NCBI GenBank assembly: GCA_965247015.1 | Contig: CBDFGG010000004.1 | Span: 1,116,001 to 1,180,000 of the forward strand | Direction of reading: 5' to 3' | DNA from: JAIXWP01 sp965247015 | GTDB taxonomy: Bacteria > Bacteroidota > Bacteroidia > Flavobacteriales_D > Sanyastnellaceae | Length of the DNA stretch: 64,000 nt | Shown here: positions 41,043 through 49,943 of the stretch, in pieces | Position numbering within the stretch: position 1 is the stretch's first letter | Layout: each line of letters begins with the position of its first letter | The notes under the pieces: generated by a model | The model's database searches: none | The model's input: the letters and a program-made list of their open reading frames with translations, nothing else | What the model was told of the DNA's origin: nothing | Made by a program: the position numbers and the translations under genes

Positions 41043-41540
41043 ATGTCTATGATACGCCACCTTATACTATTCGTTTTCACAATTTCTTCCCTTGCACTCT
41101 CTGCTCAACGCGGACGTGTTGGTATGCTAGAATACGCTGCCGGCGGACGTTTGGGAACTGGCACAGGACTCACATTCCAATATTTTCACACGGATAACCA
41201 TGTTGCAGAAGCAATCATTTATGCTCGCTTCGAAGGATTCAGTGCTACGGCACTTTACGAACATCACATGCAAGTTCTAGATGTGTATGGACTAAAATGG
41301 TACATCGGAGCTGGCGGACACGCTTCATTCTATCCCGTCGGCACCGACCGTCCCGACCTCGATCAAACCATCGCTGGCAACGTTTTCATTCCCGGAGTAG
41401 ATGCCATCATCGGACTCGAATATTTCTTCCGCTCTGTCCCTCTCCAAATGTCTTTCGATGTTAAACCAGAATACAATTTTGGAATTCTGAATTCGCTTGA
41501 TACCACGGTCGGCGCAGTAAGCCTGCGTTACCGCTTCTAA
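41043..41540 (+). CDS. small outer-membrane beta-barrel-like protein
   Basis: 165 residues. The signal peptide ends SLALSAQ. The mature part has Gly/aromatic alternating strands (GGRLGTGTGLTFQYF, ATALYEHHMQVLDVYGLKWYIGAGGHASFYP) and ends in VSLRYRF. The terminal Phe is the expected BAM signal. An eight-stranded outer-membrane protein is the likely structure; the role is unknown. A second ATG two codons in (41049) is an alternative start. It ends next to the convergent LytTR regulator gene with no gap. Confidence 0.75.
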   Translation: MSMIRHLILFVFTISSLALSAQRGRVGMLEYAAGGRLGTGTGLTFQYFHTDNHVAEAIIYARFEGFSATALYEHHMQVLDVYGLKWYIGAGGHASFYPVGTDRPDLDQTIAGNVFIPGVDAIIGLEYFFRSVPLQMSFDVKPEYNFGILNSLDTTVGAVSLRYRF

Positions 41541-42299
41541 TCACGTATCCAACCACCCCTTGAACTCCGTGGTGCGATGGCGCGACACCACCACTTCCTC
41601 ATCAAAGTTCGGCTGTAGGGTCAATTGCAATCTATTATTGCTATATGGATCAATGCGCGAAATACTCTTACTAGAAATAATCATCTTACGATTGATTCTG
41701 AAAAACTCTGAAGGATCCAATTGTCCCTCTAGCTCTTCCAATGTGTTTTCCAAAAGATAACGCTCGTTGTGTAGATTCACAATAAAGGTCATTCCTTCCT
41801 CCGAAAAGAAATAAGCCACTTCTGAAGAAGCGATAAATGCTAATCTTCCGGCGGTCTTCACCAAGAATCGCTTGCGATAATGTGCTTGGTCTTGGCGCAC
41901 CGCTGCAATGATCGACTTCAAGTCCATCGATGCATGGTCCTGCTTTTTTATTTCCTCAAATTTCAAAATAGCGTTTCTCAACTCTTGATCCTCGATCGGC
42001 TTGAGCAAATAATCTACGCTGTTCACCTTAAAAGCCTTGATAGCGTAGTGATCGTAAGCTGTTGTAAAAACAACAGGAGCTGGAACTTTTACATGATTAA
42101 AAATCTCAAAACTCAAACCATCGGCTAACTGAATATCCATGAAAATCAAATCGACATCCACAGGATTCTTAAAGCAATCTACGCTCTCCTCCACACTATC
42201 CATTCGCTTCAAGACTTCGATATCGGGTTGAATTTCCTTCAGCATTCGCTCCAGCCTATTTGCAGCTGGTGTCTCGTCTTCTATGATGATAATTTTCAT
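41541..42299 (-). CDS. LytTR-family response regulator
   Basis: 252 residues. The receiver domain has E7-D8, phospho-acceptor Asp55 (IFMDIQLADG), Thr in VVFTTAYD and Lys in VDYLLKPI. The C-terminal LytTR DNA-binding domain (~150-250) starts RFLVKTAGRLAFI and includes FRINRKMIISSKSISRIDPYSNNRLQL. It is a transcription regulator controlled by the LytS-type kinase whose gene overlaps its start by 4 bp. The target is unknown; the adjacent TonB receptor is a candidate. Confidence 0.9.
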   Translation of the reverse strand: MKIIIIEDETPAANRLERMLKEIQPDIEVLKRMDSVEESVDCFKNPVDVDLIFMDIQLADGLSFEIFNHVKVPAPVVFTTAYDHYAIKAFKVNSVDYLLKPIEDQELRNAILKFEEIKKQDHASMDLKSIIAAVRQDQAHYRKRFLVKTAGRLAFIASSEVAYFFSEEGMTFIVNLHNERYLLENTLEELEGQLDPSEFFRINRKMIISSKSISRIDPYSNNRLQLTLQPNFDEEVVVSRHRTTEFKGWLDT

Positions 42300-43393
42300 T
42301 TTGTTTCAATTTTCTCTAATGGAATTCTCACACCGAACGTTTGTTCGGTTTCTTCTACTACGATGCTTCTTCCAAATGTTAGGCGATATCTATTTTCAAT
42401 ATTGAGCAATCCTTTCTGCGTGCTTGGCTCTTCTGTGATCTTGCGCTGCAAGTCGTTTTTGACAATCACCTCATCCTCGGTATTCTCAATGCTTATCACC
42501 AAAGGCTTTCGCTTCGAAATGATATTATGCTTGATTGCATTCTCCACCAAGTTTTGCAAACTCATCGGAACAACATACTTCTCTCTCGCCTCTGGTGTGA
42601 TGTGAATCAGCACTTGTAGATTCTCTGGAAACCTTGTCTGAACCAGGAAAAGGTATTGATCCAATGTGTCCAACTCCTCTTGCAAAGTCACTACTTCACG
42701 CTCATTGAGATCCAAAATTTTTCTGTAAACAGAACTCATTTTCTGTACAAACTCCACCGATTTTTTTGGATCCTCCGGGATAATACTCGCCAAAGTATTT
42801 AAGCTATTGAATAAGAAGTGAGGATTTACTTGACTTCGCAGTGCCTGCAATTCACTGTTCACTCGCTCCTTTTTCAACTTCTCTGTCTCAGCAATCGACT
42901 CTTTCCATTGAAAGAAAAAGTATGCTGCTTCGTATATCGCCACAATAAAAATCGTTGATGTAAAACTGATCAAAAAGACGCGAATCGCTTCTGACTGGGT
43001 ATCCGCTTGCACTGCCTTCATGGGGCCTTTCAACTGCAAATAAACAAGCCCGAAGGATGCAACAAGTGTATAAACCAAAATCGCTATCCCCTGCTTCACC
43101 AGCCTCTTTGTGAGGTCTTTTTGATCGGGGAAAAGCCTTCTGAAAAATAAAATAATCTGTCTATTTCCCAACCAAAACACAGCGGTGAATACCATGGCCC
43201 ACAACCCTTGATCTATGAAGCAATGCGTCGCTTCGCTCACATTCATGTTCAAGAATAGAATCGGAATGATGAAACTCAACAAGGGAATTCCAAGCAATAC
43301 CAATGGCCAATCGCGAAACCCTAAGAGTCCTTTCGGAGTCTCGTCGCGATTCGTGTAATGACACTTTCTATTTTTTTTATTCCAAAACTTCAT
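42296..43393 (-). CDS. LytS-type sensor histidine kinase
   Basis: 365 residues. Four transmembrane helices lie in ~30-165 (GIPLLSFIIPILFL, WAMVFTAVFWLG, GIAILVYTLVASFGLVYL, ISFTSTIFIVAIYEAAYFFF). A coiled coil (KLKKERVNSELQALRSQ) leads into the His_kinase domain with QVNPHFLFNSLNTLASI (phospho-acceptor His near 205) and an HATPase part (NLVENAIKH near 280). There is no large sensory domain, so sensing is probably by the membrane helices. It is followed by and overlaps its LytTR partner. TATTTTTG lies 5 nt before its ATG, inside the receptor gene's last codons. Confidence 0.88.
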   Translation of the reverse strand: MKFWNKKNRKCHYTNRDETPKGLLGFRDWPLVLLGIPLLSFIIPILFLNMNVSEATHCFIDQGLWAMVFTAVFWLGNRQIILFFRRLFPDQKDLTKRLVKQGIAILVYTLVASFGLVYLQLKGPMKAVQADTQSEAIRVFLISFTSTIFIVAIYEAAYFFFQWKESIAETEKLKKERVNSELQALRSQVNPHFLFNSLNTLASIIPEDPKKSVEFVQKMSSVYRKILDLNEREVVTLQEELDTLDQYLFLVQTRFPENLQVLIHITPEAREKYVVPMSLQNLVENAIKHNIISKRKPLVISIENTEDEVIVKNDLQRKITEEPSTQKGLLNIENRYRLTFGRSIVVEETEQTFGVRIPLEKIETK

Positions 43394-43397
43394 CTTA

Positions 43398-45758
43398 TCA
43401 AAAATACACAGAATACAGTACTACAGGGAAAAAGCCTGTTTGATACGTTGTCTCTATCTCCTCACTTCTGTTATTATAACTCTCCATGAATATATTCTCT
43501 CTGCCGGTCACATTTCTAATATCCAAAGCAATACTCTGCGAGAATTTCTTGTGGTTGATGCGATAGCTAATCTTAAAGTCCAATCGCGCATAAGGATCAT
43601 ATTGCTTCGAAAAACTCAATGCCTCAGGACGTACTTCTTCTCCTGCTGCTATAGAGGCTTCTAGATCTATTGGCGTGTACATTCTTCCACCTGCATAATT
43701 GAATTTCGTATCAAAACTCAACAAACTGTTTTCTCCAATTTTAAACTCTTTACCAGCTAAGAAATTGAATACATAATTTCCGTTAAACGCTGTGCTTCTT
43801 TCCACTCCATCACTTCCCTTATACTGACTCTCAAACAAAGAGGTCGTAAACAAAACATAGTAACCCTTATTCAAGAAACGCTCTATCGTTAACTCCATTC
43901 CGTAGTTACTTCCAGTACCTTCATTGACAAGGTCCGCATTGTTCGGGAAAGTAAAATCAGCACCTGTGTTCAACATTGAAAAGGCAGTCTGCGCGCGATC
44001 CACAGCGATATTATACAGATACTGATAATACACTTCTGTTTTGATGCGCAAGTTTTCTGTAAGTTGAATGTCATATCCAACTACAGCATGCGCTGCCTTG
44101 TTGAAATCAAGCTGCTTATTATTAGCTACCACACTTCCATTATCCAACTCTTGTCTGCTGAAATATGTTGGAATAGGCTGCATCTGGCTGTGTAGCCCTA
44201 CACCAAAGTTCAAACTTTGACCGGGACGAGTTGCGAAACGTGCTCCAACTCTAGGTTCTATCGCAGTGCTAGAATTCAATAAAAAATGTTGTGCGTGGAT
44301 TCCTGTATTGATCGTCCATCGATCGCTCGGCTTGTTTTGCCAAAGCATATATCCCTGTACCAATCCGCTCTGCCCTTCAAAATCTTGTTCGCTGAAAAAG
44401 TAATTACCCTCGTATCGCACACTGTCACGGATATCGAACAAAAACAAATCATACATCGCTCCTACCTTCACCGTGTTTCGCGCGCTGCGCTTGCTATTCA
44501 CATAATAGTGACCACTGATTTTATTCTGACGTTGATACACTCCATAAAAGCGATATGCATTGCCATTGATATCTAGTGTGTCAATGAATCCTTCGGTGCC
44601 ACCTGTCGTCGCTGCGATGATAGCTTTACCCTGTGTTTTTTCATTGAAAAAATATACGTGCGAAACTCCAACTACTCCCGTAGTACTCTTGAACTGCTGA
44701 TTCTGTCTATTGTCTGAATACAAATTGCTTTCACCAGCATCCTCTCCTTTGAAATTAATGAAGCTGTTTCCTCCCATTCCAAACACAGAAAACTTACCTG
44801 CTTTCTTCGTTGGAAGGTCTACCTTGAATGTGATGTCTTGATACTCCGGAATGGCGCTGCCGGTGCCGAAATCTATCCCCAGCGAACTCATGATGTCAAG
44901 AAAAGAATAGCGACCATTTACGACATACGTAGCATCACCGCCTTTCTTGAAAGGCCCTTCAGCACCGAACTCCAGTCCGTTGAAACCCATTTGTACAAGG
45001 TATTCACGCTTGTCCCTGTTACCAGAGCGAAGTCGCAAATCAAATACACCCGCAAGTGCATTTCCATAATCGGCCGAAAATGCACTGGTCGCAAAATCGC
45101 TATTCGCGAGATTGTTGATGTTCAGTATCGATATCGGACCGCCCGTCGTTCCTACCGTTGCGAAGTGATTCGGACTTGGAATGTCGATGCCCTCCATTCT
45201 CCATAATACCCCTGTCGGTGAATTACCGCGAATGATAATATCATTTCGATCATCGCTTGCATTGCTAACACCTGCATAGTTTTGGGCCATGCGCGCGGGA
45301 TCCAAGAGGGTGCCGCTATACTTCATAGCTTCATCTATACTAAACGAGCGCGATGATACAGAAGACATTTTGTTGATGGATTCCGCTTTCTCCTCAGTAG
45401 CAACCACCTCCACTCCCGCGAGCTCTGTCATATCATCTTCCAACTGAAAATTCAACTCCAAATCTTTCCCAGAGTTCAGTAGTAGATTGTTCAACACCTG
45501 CGGCTTGTAGCCCACGATGCGCACTTGAACCGTCAAGCGTCCTACGGGAACTTCCTCAATTCTGAAATAACCTTGATCATCCGTCACTGCTCCCTTGATC
45601 GGGTCCAAAGAGGTAATCAATACTTGAGCACCCACCACCGGATATTGACTCTGCTTGTCCACGATAACGCCACGAATCGCGCCCACATTCGATGTTTGCG
45701 CAAAACCCGCTACAGACAATAGTCCTAATACTGCTAGCAAGAAAAGATTTTTCATCAT
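43398..45758 (-). CDS. TonB-dependent outer-membrane receptor with CarboxypepD_reg domain
   Basis: 786 residues from the ATG at 45758 (MMKNLFLLAVLG). A TTG six codons upstream is not credible. The signal peptide ends AGFAQ. A carboxypeptidase-regulatory beta domain (~22-110; GVIVDKQSQYPVVGAQVLI, DDQGYFRIEEVPVG) leads to the TonB plug (~115-240; DDRNDIIIRGNSPTGVLW, SPNHFATVG), then a barrel to the end. It finishes PVVLYSVYF with a terminal Phe. This is the Bacteroidota layout without a SusD partner in the neighbourhood, so the substrate is unknown; siderophore or small-molecule uptake is possible. It is flanked by two two-component systems. It is divergent from the OmpR-type kinase, with a 170 bp gap. 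Confidence 0.88.
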   Translation of the reverse strand: MMKNLFLLAVLGLLSVAGFAQTSNVGAIRGVIVDKQSQYPVVGAQVLITSLDPIKGAVTDDQGYFRIEEVPVGRLTVQVRIVGYKPQVLNNLLLNSGKDLELNFQLEDDMTELAGVEVVATEEKAESINKMSSVSSRSFSIDEAMKYSGTLLDPARMAQNYAGVSNASDDRNDIIIRGNSPTGVLWRMEGIDIPSPNHFATVGTTGGPISILNINNLANSDFATSAFSADYGNALAGVFDLRLRSGNRDKREYLVQMGFNGLEFGAEGPFKKGGDATYVVNGRYSFLDIMSSLGIDFGTGSAIPEYQDITFKVDLPTKKAGKFSVFGMGGNSFINFKGEDAGESNLYSDNRQNQQFKSTTGVVGVSHVYFFNEKTQGKAIIAATTGGTEGFIDTLDINGNAYRFYGVYQRQNKISGHYYVNSKRSARNTVKVGAMYDLFLFDIRDSVRYEGNYFFSEQDFEGQSGLVQGYMLWQNKPSDRWTINTGIHAQHFLLNSSTAIEPRVGARFATRPGQSLNFGVGLHSQMQPIPTYFSRQELDNGSVVANNKQLDFNKAAHAVVGYDIQLTENLRIKTEVYYQYLYNIAVDRAQTAFSMLNTGADFTFPNNADLVNEGTGSNYGMELTIERFLNKGYYVLFTTSLFESQYKGSDGVERSTAFNGNYVFNFLAGKEFKIGENSLLSFDTKFNYAGGRMYTPIDLEASIAAGEEVRPEALSFSKQYDPYARLDFKISYRINHKKFSQSIALDIRNVTGRENIFMESYNNRSEEIETTYQTGFFPVVLYSVYF

Positions 45759-45928
45759 TCTAATTTTATGATGCAAACTTCAATGGTTATCACGACCCTT
45801 AAAATCAAATTGCCATGAATTGCTTCATTTGTGATGTGAATTGATTGGTCTTGTTAAAAGTAGTTAACCCCTAATACCAATGTTGCCAACACTTTCCTTA
45901 CTTTGTAATCCTATTTGTTTCGCTTCTT

Positions 45929-47419
45929 ATGAAGTCAAGATATCTTCAATTATTAGTTGCCCTTAGCTGTGTTGCCGTGCTCGGCCTCATTGCACTTCAA
46001 GTGTATTGGGTAAATAATACGTTCTTGCTTCGCGAACAAGACTTTGGAAGCAATGTCACCAAGGCGCTGAATAAGGTTTCTGAGAAATTAGAAAAAGAAG
46101 AAATTCGATTTCTACAAAACTCATCCTCTGGCAGTCCATCAGTGCGCGTGAGCGGAAGCGGCAATTCCAACATCATCATCAGCTCGAGCAAGAAAGATGT
46201 CAATCTTGTAAAAGATGCCACCCTCGACGAAAGCCGCGACTCTGCATTCTACAGCAAACTCGGTTCTGGAGGAATAGATCAAAGTCAAATCTTAAAGCAA
46301 TCCGGCCTCCTCGATGATATAATGGGCGGAACGTTAGAGCTTGACATTATTTCAAAAAGTATCAATGAGCGCATTGATACCACGAAAGTAGATAGCCTCA
46401 TCAGATCAGAGCTCGAGTACTTCGGTATCAAAGCTCCTTTTGAATTGGCTGTGTTCAACAAAATGCGTCAACCACAAATCATTGCAGAAAATGTAAAGCC
46501 TTATGCTGAGCTCTTCTATCTAGAAGGCTACAAGGCCAAACTTTTCCCGAATGATCCATATTCTGATATCAATTATTTACGCGTGTGGTTTCCAAATCAA
46601 AAAGGATACTTACTGCGTTCAATGAGCTCCATGCTTGCCACATCTATTGCACTGTTGCTCGTCATCATGTTGCTATTCTCTTTCTCCATTCGTACCATTT
46701 ACCGACAAAAAAAATTGAGTGAAATCAAAAATGATTTCATCAATAACATGACACACGAATTAAAAACTCCTATCGCCACCATTTCACTTGCGTGCGAAGC
46801 AATGAACGATCCGGACATGCAAAAGAGTACACGTGCAATGTCTACCTACATCGGCATGATCAATGAGGAAAATAAGAGACTTGGAGTACTCGTTGAAAAC
46901 GTATTGCGCACTGCTATTTTCGAGCAAGGCGAAATGCAATTGCGCGTCAACAAAGTGAACATCCACGCTGTTATAGAACAGGTGATTCGAAATATTGAAA
47001 TTCAAGTAAAGAAGAAAAAAGGACAAATCATTCAACACTTGGATGCCAGCAATCCGGTGATTGAAGGAGATAATTTGCATATCACCAACGTCATTTATAA
47101 CTTGATTGACAATGCCATCAAGTACAGTGAAATATCACCAACAGTGGAAATTTTCACACGCGATGAAATGAATGGTGTGGCCATTGCGTTCCGAGATAAC
47201 GGAATTGGAATTACTAGAGAAAATCAAAGAAAAATTTTCGATAAACTATATCGCGTTCCCACTGGAAACGTGCACAATGTAAAAGGCTTCGGCCTCGGAT
47301 TGAGCTACGTGAAAGGGGTGATTGAAAAGCACGGCGGAACAGTCGATGTAGAAAGCGAAGTAAGAAAAGGAAGCACATTCACAATACATATTCCTAGAAC
47401 ATATGAAAAAGAAAGTTAG
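45929..47419 (+). CDS. HisKA-type sensor histidine kinase
   Basis: 496 residues. Transmembrane helices lie at ~8-28 and ~235-257. The periplasmic part between them (~29-234) shows no recognised domain and has a Ser/Gly-rich stretch. A short linker follows, then HisKA with FINNMTHELKTPIATISL (phospho-acceptor His276) and HATPase (NLIDNAIKY, RDNGIGIT, FGLGLSYVKGVIEKHGG). There is no PAS or obvious HAMP domain. It overlaps its response regulator by 17 bp. It is divergent from the TonB receptor gene. Confidence 0.9.
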   Translation: MKSRYLQLLVALSCVAVLGLIALQVYWVNNTFLLREQDFGSNVTKALNKVSEKLEKEEIRFLQNSSSGSPSVRVSGSGNSNIIISSSKKDVNLVKDATLDESRDSAFYSKLGSGGIDQSQILKQSGLLDDIMGGTLELDIISKSINERIDTTKVDSLIRSELEYFGIKAPFELAVFNKMRQPQIIAENVKPYAELFYLEGYKAKLFPNDPYSDINYLRVWFPNQKGYLLRSMSSMLATSIALLLVIMLLFSFSIRTIYRQKKLSEIKNDFINNMTHELKTPIATISLACEAMNDPDMQKSTRAMSTYIGMINEENKRLGVLVENVLRTAIFEQGEMQLRVNKVNIHAVIEQVIRNIEIQVKKKKGQIIQHLDASNPVIEGDNLHITNVIYNLIDNAIKYSEISPTVEIFTRDEMNGVAIAFRDNGIGITRENQRKIFDKLYRVPTGNVHNVKGFGLGLSYVKGVIEKHGGTVDVESEVRKGSTFTIHIPRTYEKES

Positions 47420-48098
47420 AGTATTACTATGCGAAGATGATCCCAACCTCGGTATCCTCTTGTCTGAATATTTGAATGCAAAAAATTTCGAAACAGACCT
47501 CGCTACAGATGGTGCAGAAGGAAGTAAGATGTTCAAGAAAAATTCTTACGATTTCATCATCCTCGATGTGATGATGCCGATCAAAGATGGCTTCACATTA
47601 GCTGCTGAAATTCGTCATGAAGACAAACATATTCCTATCCTTTTCCTTACTGCTAAGAGTATGAAAGAAGATACGCTTGAAGGATTCAAAGCGGGTGCAG
47701 ATGACTACATGACCAAGCCTTTCAGCATGGAAGAACTTTTGGTGAGAATGACCGCCATCTTGCGTCGTTCCGCTGCACTTCCTGATGATGATGAAGTATT
47801 GGAATTCACCATTGGTAAATACCACTTCGATTACAACAAGCAACGCTTGCTAATCAATGGTGAAGAACAAAAATTGACCACGAAAGAAAACGAGTTGCTT
47901 TACTTGCTCTGCAAAAACGTGAATGGTGTGATGGAAAGAACTTTTGCACTAAAAGCAATCTGGGGAGATGACAATTACTTCAACGGAAGATCTATGGACG
48001 TTTACATCGCGAAGTTGAGAAAACACCTCGCACAAGATGAAAGTGTTGAAATATTGAACATCCACGGAAGAGGGTTTAAGCTCATCGCTTCTTCATAG
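47403..48098 (+). CDS. OmpR-family response regulator
   Basis: 231 residues. The receiver domain has D12-D13, phospho-acceptor Asp55 (FIILDVMMP), Thr in LFLTAK and Lys in DYMTKPFS. The C-terminal winged-helix DNA-binding domain (~130-231) includes LTTKENELLYLLCKN and SMDVYIAKLRKHL. It pairs with the overlapping HisKA kinase. The two TCS pairs around the TonB receptor are of different classes and strands. Confidence 0.92.
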   Translation: MKKKVRVLLCEDDPNLGILLSEYLNAKNFETDLATDGAEGSKMFKKNSYDFIILDVMMPIKDGFTLAAEIRHEDKHIPILFLTAKSMKEDTLEGFKAGADDYMTKPFSMEELLVRMTAILRRSAALPDDDEVLEFTIGKYHFDYNKQRLLINGEEQKLTTKENELLYLLCKNVNGVMERTFALKAIWGDDNYFNGRSMDVYIAKLRKHLAQDESVEILNIHGRGFKLIASS

Positions 48099-48115
48099 AA
48101 AGCGAGTGAATTGCA

Positions 48116-48123
48116 TATATTTG
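48116..48123 (+). promoter_or_regulatory. -7 promoter element of the DUF3098-uppP-glycosyltransferase operon
   Basis: TATATTTG, a full match to TAnnTTTG, lies 17 nt before the ATG at 48141, so a leader of about 13 nt is expected. The -33 site is TTC (48092-48094) rather than TTG. Confidence 0.5.
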
Positions 48124-48140
48124 CGTCAAACAATCGGTTT

Positions 48141-48389
48141 ATGAGCAAAAACTCGTCATTATCTTTCGCATTTGGCAAGAAAAACTTCTTGTTTGTTCTT
48201 GGTGGCCTTGCAGTTGTCCTTATTGGCTTTATGCTAATGAGCGGTGGTGGCTCTCCTGATCCAAATGTCTTTAATGCCGACGAATTATTCAGTGCCCGCC
48301 GCATCACAGTTGCCCCGATCGTAGTATTGATCGGCTATGTGATTATCGGTTATGGTATCATGCTCAACCCGAATAAAAAGGAATCATGA
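48141..48389 (+). CDS. DUF3098 membrane protein
   Basis: 82 residues from the ATG at 48141. A longer TTG start 30 bp upstream would cover the promoter and is rejected. Two helices (FLFVLGGLAVVLIGFMLMSGG and VAPIVVLIGYVIIGYGIML) flank a short loop with the SPDPNVFNADELFSARR pattern of DUF3098. The role is unknown. The gene is translationally coupled to uppP by a 4 bp overlap (ATGA), a pairing that suggests a role in undecaprenyl phosphate or envelope metabolism. Confidence 0.8.
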   Translation: MSKNSSLSFAFGKKNFLFVLGGLAVVLIGFMLMSGGGSPDPNVFNADELFSARRITVAPIVVLIGYVIIGYGIMLNPNKKES

Positions 48390-49177
48390 CCCTTCTGCAG
48401 GCTATCATTATTGCCATCGTTGAAGGTCTTACTGAATTTCTTCCCATCTCGAGCACTGGGCACATGATTATCGCCCAGCATCTAATGGGTGTTCCCGACG
48501 ATGCATTCACCAAAATGTTTATTATCACTACGCAATTCTCAGCCATCCTGAGTGTGGTAGTGCTCTATTGGAACCGATTCTTTCAATCTTTCACATTCTA
48601 TTTCCGACTCCTCGCTGCATTCATTCCTGCGATGGTACTCGGTTTTCTATTGAATGACTACATCGAGTCTCTGCTGGAAAGCGTGCTCGTGGTGGCGATC
48701 ACATTGCTTTTGGGCGGTTTTGTATTGATCTTGATCGATAAATACCTCAACCCAAAAGAGGAAACTGAAGTGACCTATCCAAAGGCTTTTAAAATTGGAC
48801 TATTCCAGTGTATCGCTATGATTCCAGGTGTAAGCCGATCTGCCGCCACCATTATCGGAGGTATGACACAAGGCCTCACGCGCAAGCAAGCAGCGGAATT
48901 CTCGTTTTTCCTAGCGGTGCCCACTATGTTTGGCGCTTCAGTACTCCAACTATACAAAGGCCTTAAAAACGCTCCCGACGTGTTTTCTGGCGATAATATC
49001 ACTACGCTGGTAGTTGGAAACATCGTTGCGTTTATAGTGGCTGTAATCGCCATTAAAGGCTTTATCAGCATTCTTACTAAATTTGGATTCAAAGGATTTG
49101 GTTACTACCGCATCATACTAGGCGCTATTCTCCTCATCCTCATTGCAAACGGTATCGATCTGCAAATCACCGACTGA
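48386..49177 (+). CDS. uppP: undecaprenyl-diphosphate phosphatase
   Basis: 263 residues, an integral inner-membrane enzyme with about 7-8 helices. Both signature motifs are complete: EGLTEFLPISSTGHMIIA (~12-29) and PGVSRSAATIIGG (~150-162). It removes a phosphate from undecaprenyl diphosphate to regenerate the lipid carrier for peptidoglycan and surface glycans. It is followed almost without gap by two glycosyltransferase genes that would need that carrier or its products. Confidence 0.95.
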   Translation: MTLLQAIIIAIVEGLTEFLPISSTGHMIIAQHLMGVPDDAFTKMFIITTQFSAILSVVVLYWNRFFQSFTFYFRLLAAFIPAMVLGFLLNDYIESLLESVLVVAITLLLGGFVLILIDKYLNPKEETEVTYPKAFKIGLFQCIAMIPGVSRSAATIIGGMTQGLTRKQAAEFSFFLAVPTMFGASVLQLYKGLKNAPDVFSGDNITTLVVGNIVAFIVAVIAIKGFISILTKFGFKGFGYYRIILGAILLILIANGIDLQITD

Positions 49178-49178
49178 T

Positions 49179-49943
49179 TTGAAAACAAAGATTTCTGCTG
49201 CCATCATCACGTTCAATGAAGAGCGTAACATACAGCGCTGCCTCGAATCACTTCAAGGTGTTGCGGATGAAATTGTAGTGGTCGATTCATTCTCTAAAGA
49301 TCGTACGGAAGAAATCTGTAAATCATTCGGTGTGCGCTTCATCCAGAATCCTTTTGGCGGCCACATTCAACAAAAGAATTTTGCCATCGATCAAACCTCT
49401 CATGATTGGGTGCTTTCACTCGATGCGGATGAGGCTCTCGATGATACCTTGAAGCAATCGATTCTCGCAGTAAAAGAAAATCCAACGCAGCTCGGTTATT
49501 CTTTCAATCGTCTCACTAACTACTGTGGGCATTGGGTGAAATACAGTGGATGGTATCCCGACACCAAAGTACGTCTCGTGCATAAAGCAAATGCGCGTTG
49601 GACTGGTATCAACCCCCATGATCGACTCGATATGCTCCACGATGAATCAGTGGGACACCTCGATGGAGATCTGCTTCACTACAGCTACTACACGCGTGAA
49701 GACCATTTGAAACAAATTGAGTTCTTTTCGAACATCGCAAGCAAAGAACTTTTTGAAAGAAATAAAACCACCAACTGGTTCATGATTGGGCTCAAAATGG
49801 TCGCTCAGTTTTTAAAAAATATTCTATTCAAAAAAGGATTTCTCGATGGCGCCACAGGCTGGACTATCGCGCGTTTGAGCGCTTATGCGACCTATAAAAA
49901 GTATTCTAAATTGATGAAACTACATCGTGATTCAAAAGCCTAA
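49179..49943 (+). CDS. family 2 glycosyltransferase, WaaE/KdtX-like
   Basis: 254 residues from a TTG at 49179 (MKTKISAAIITFNEERN), 1 bp after the uppP stop. A frame 12 codons longer would overlap uppP and is less likely. The GT-A fold has IITFNEERNIQRCLESL (~9-25), IVVVDSFSKDRTEEIC (~33-48) and the metal-binding SLDADEAL (DxD near 84). The pattern is that of the lipooligosaccharide core glucosyltransferases WaaE/KdtX. The next gene, a GT9 heptosyltransferase-like protein, overlaps it by 17 bp, which supports a role in LPS core assembly. Confidence 0.85.
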   Translation: MKTKISAAIITFNEERNIQRCLESLQGVADEIVVVDSFSKDRTEEICKSFGVRFIQNPFGGHIQQKNFAIDQTSHDWVLSLDADEALDDTLKQSILAVKENPTQLGYSFNRLTNYCGHWVKYSGWYPDTKVRLVHKANARWTGINPHDRLDMLHDESVGHLDGDLLHYSYYTREDHLKQIEFFSNIASKELFERNKTTNWFMIGLKMVAQFLKNILFKKGFLDGATGWTIARLSAYATYKKYSKLMKLHRDSKA

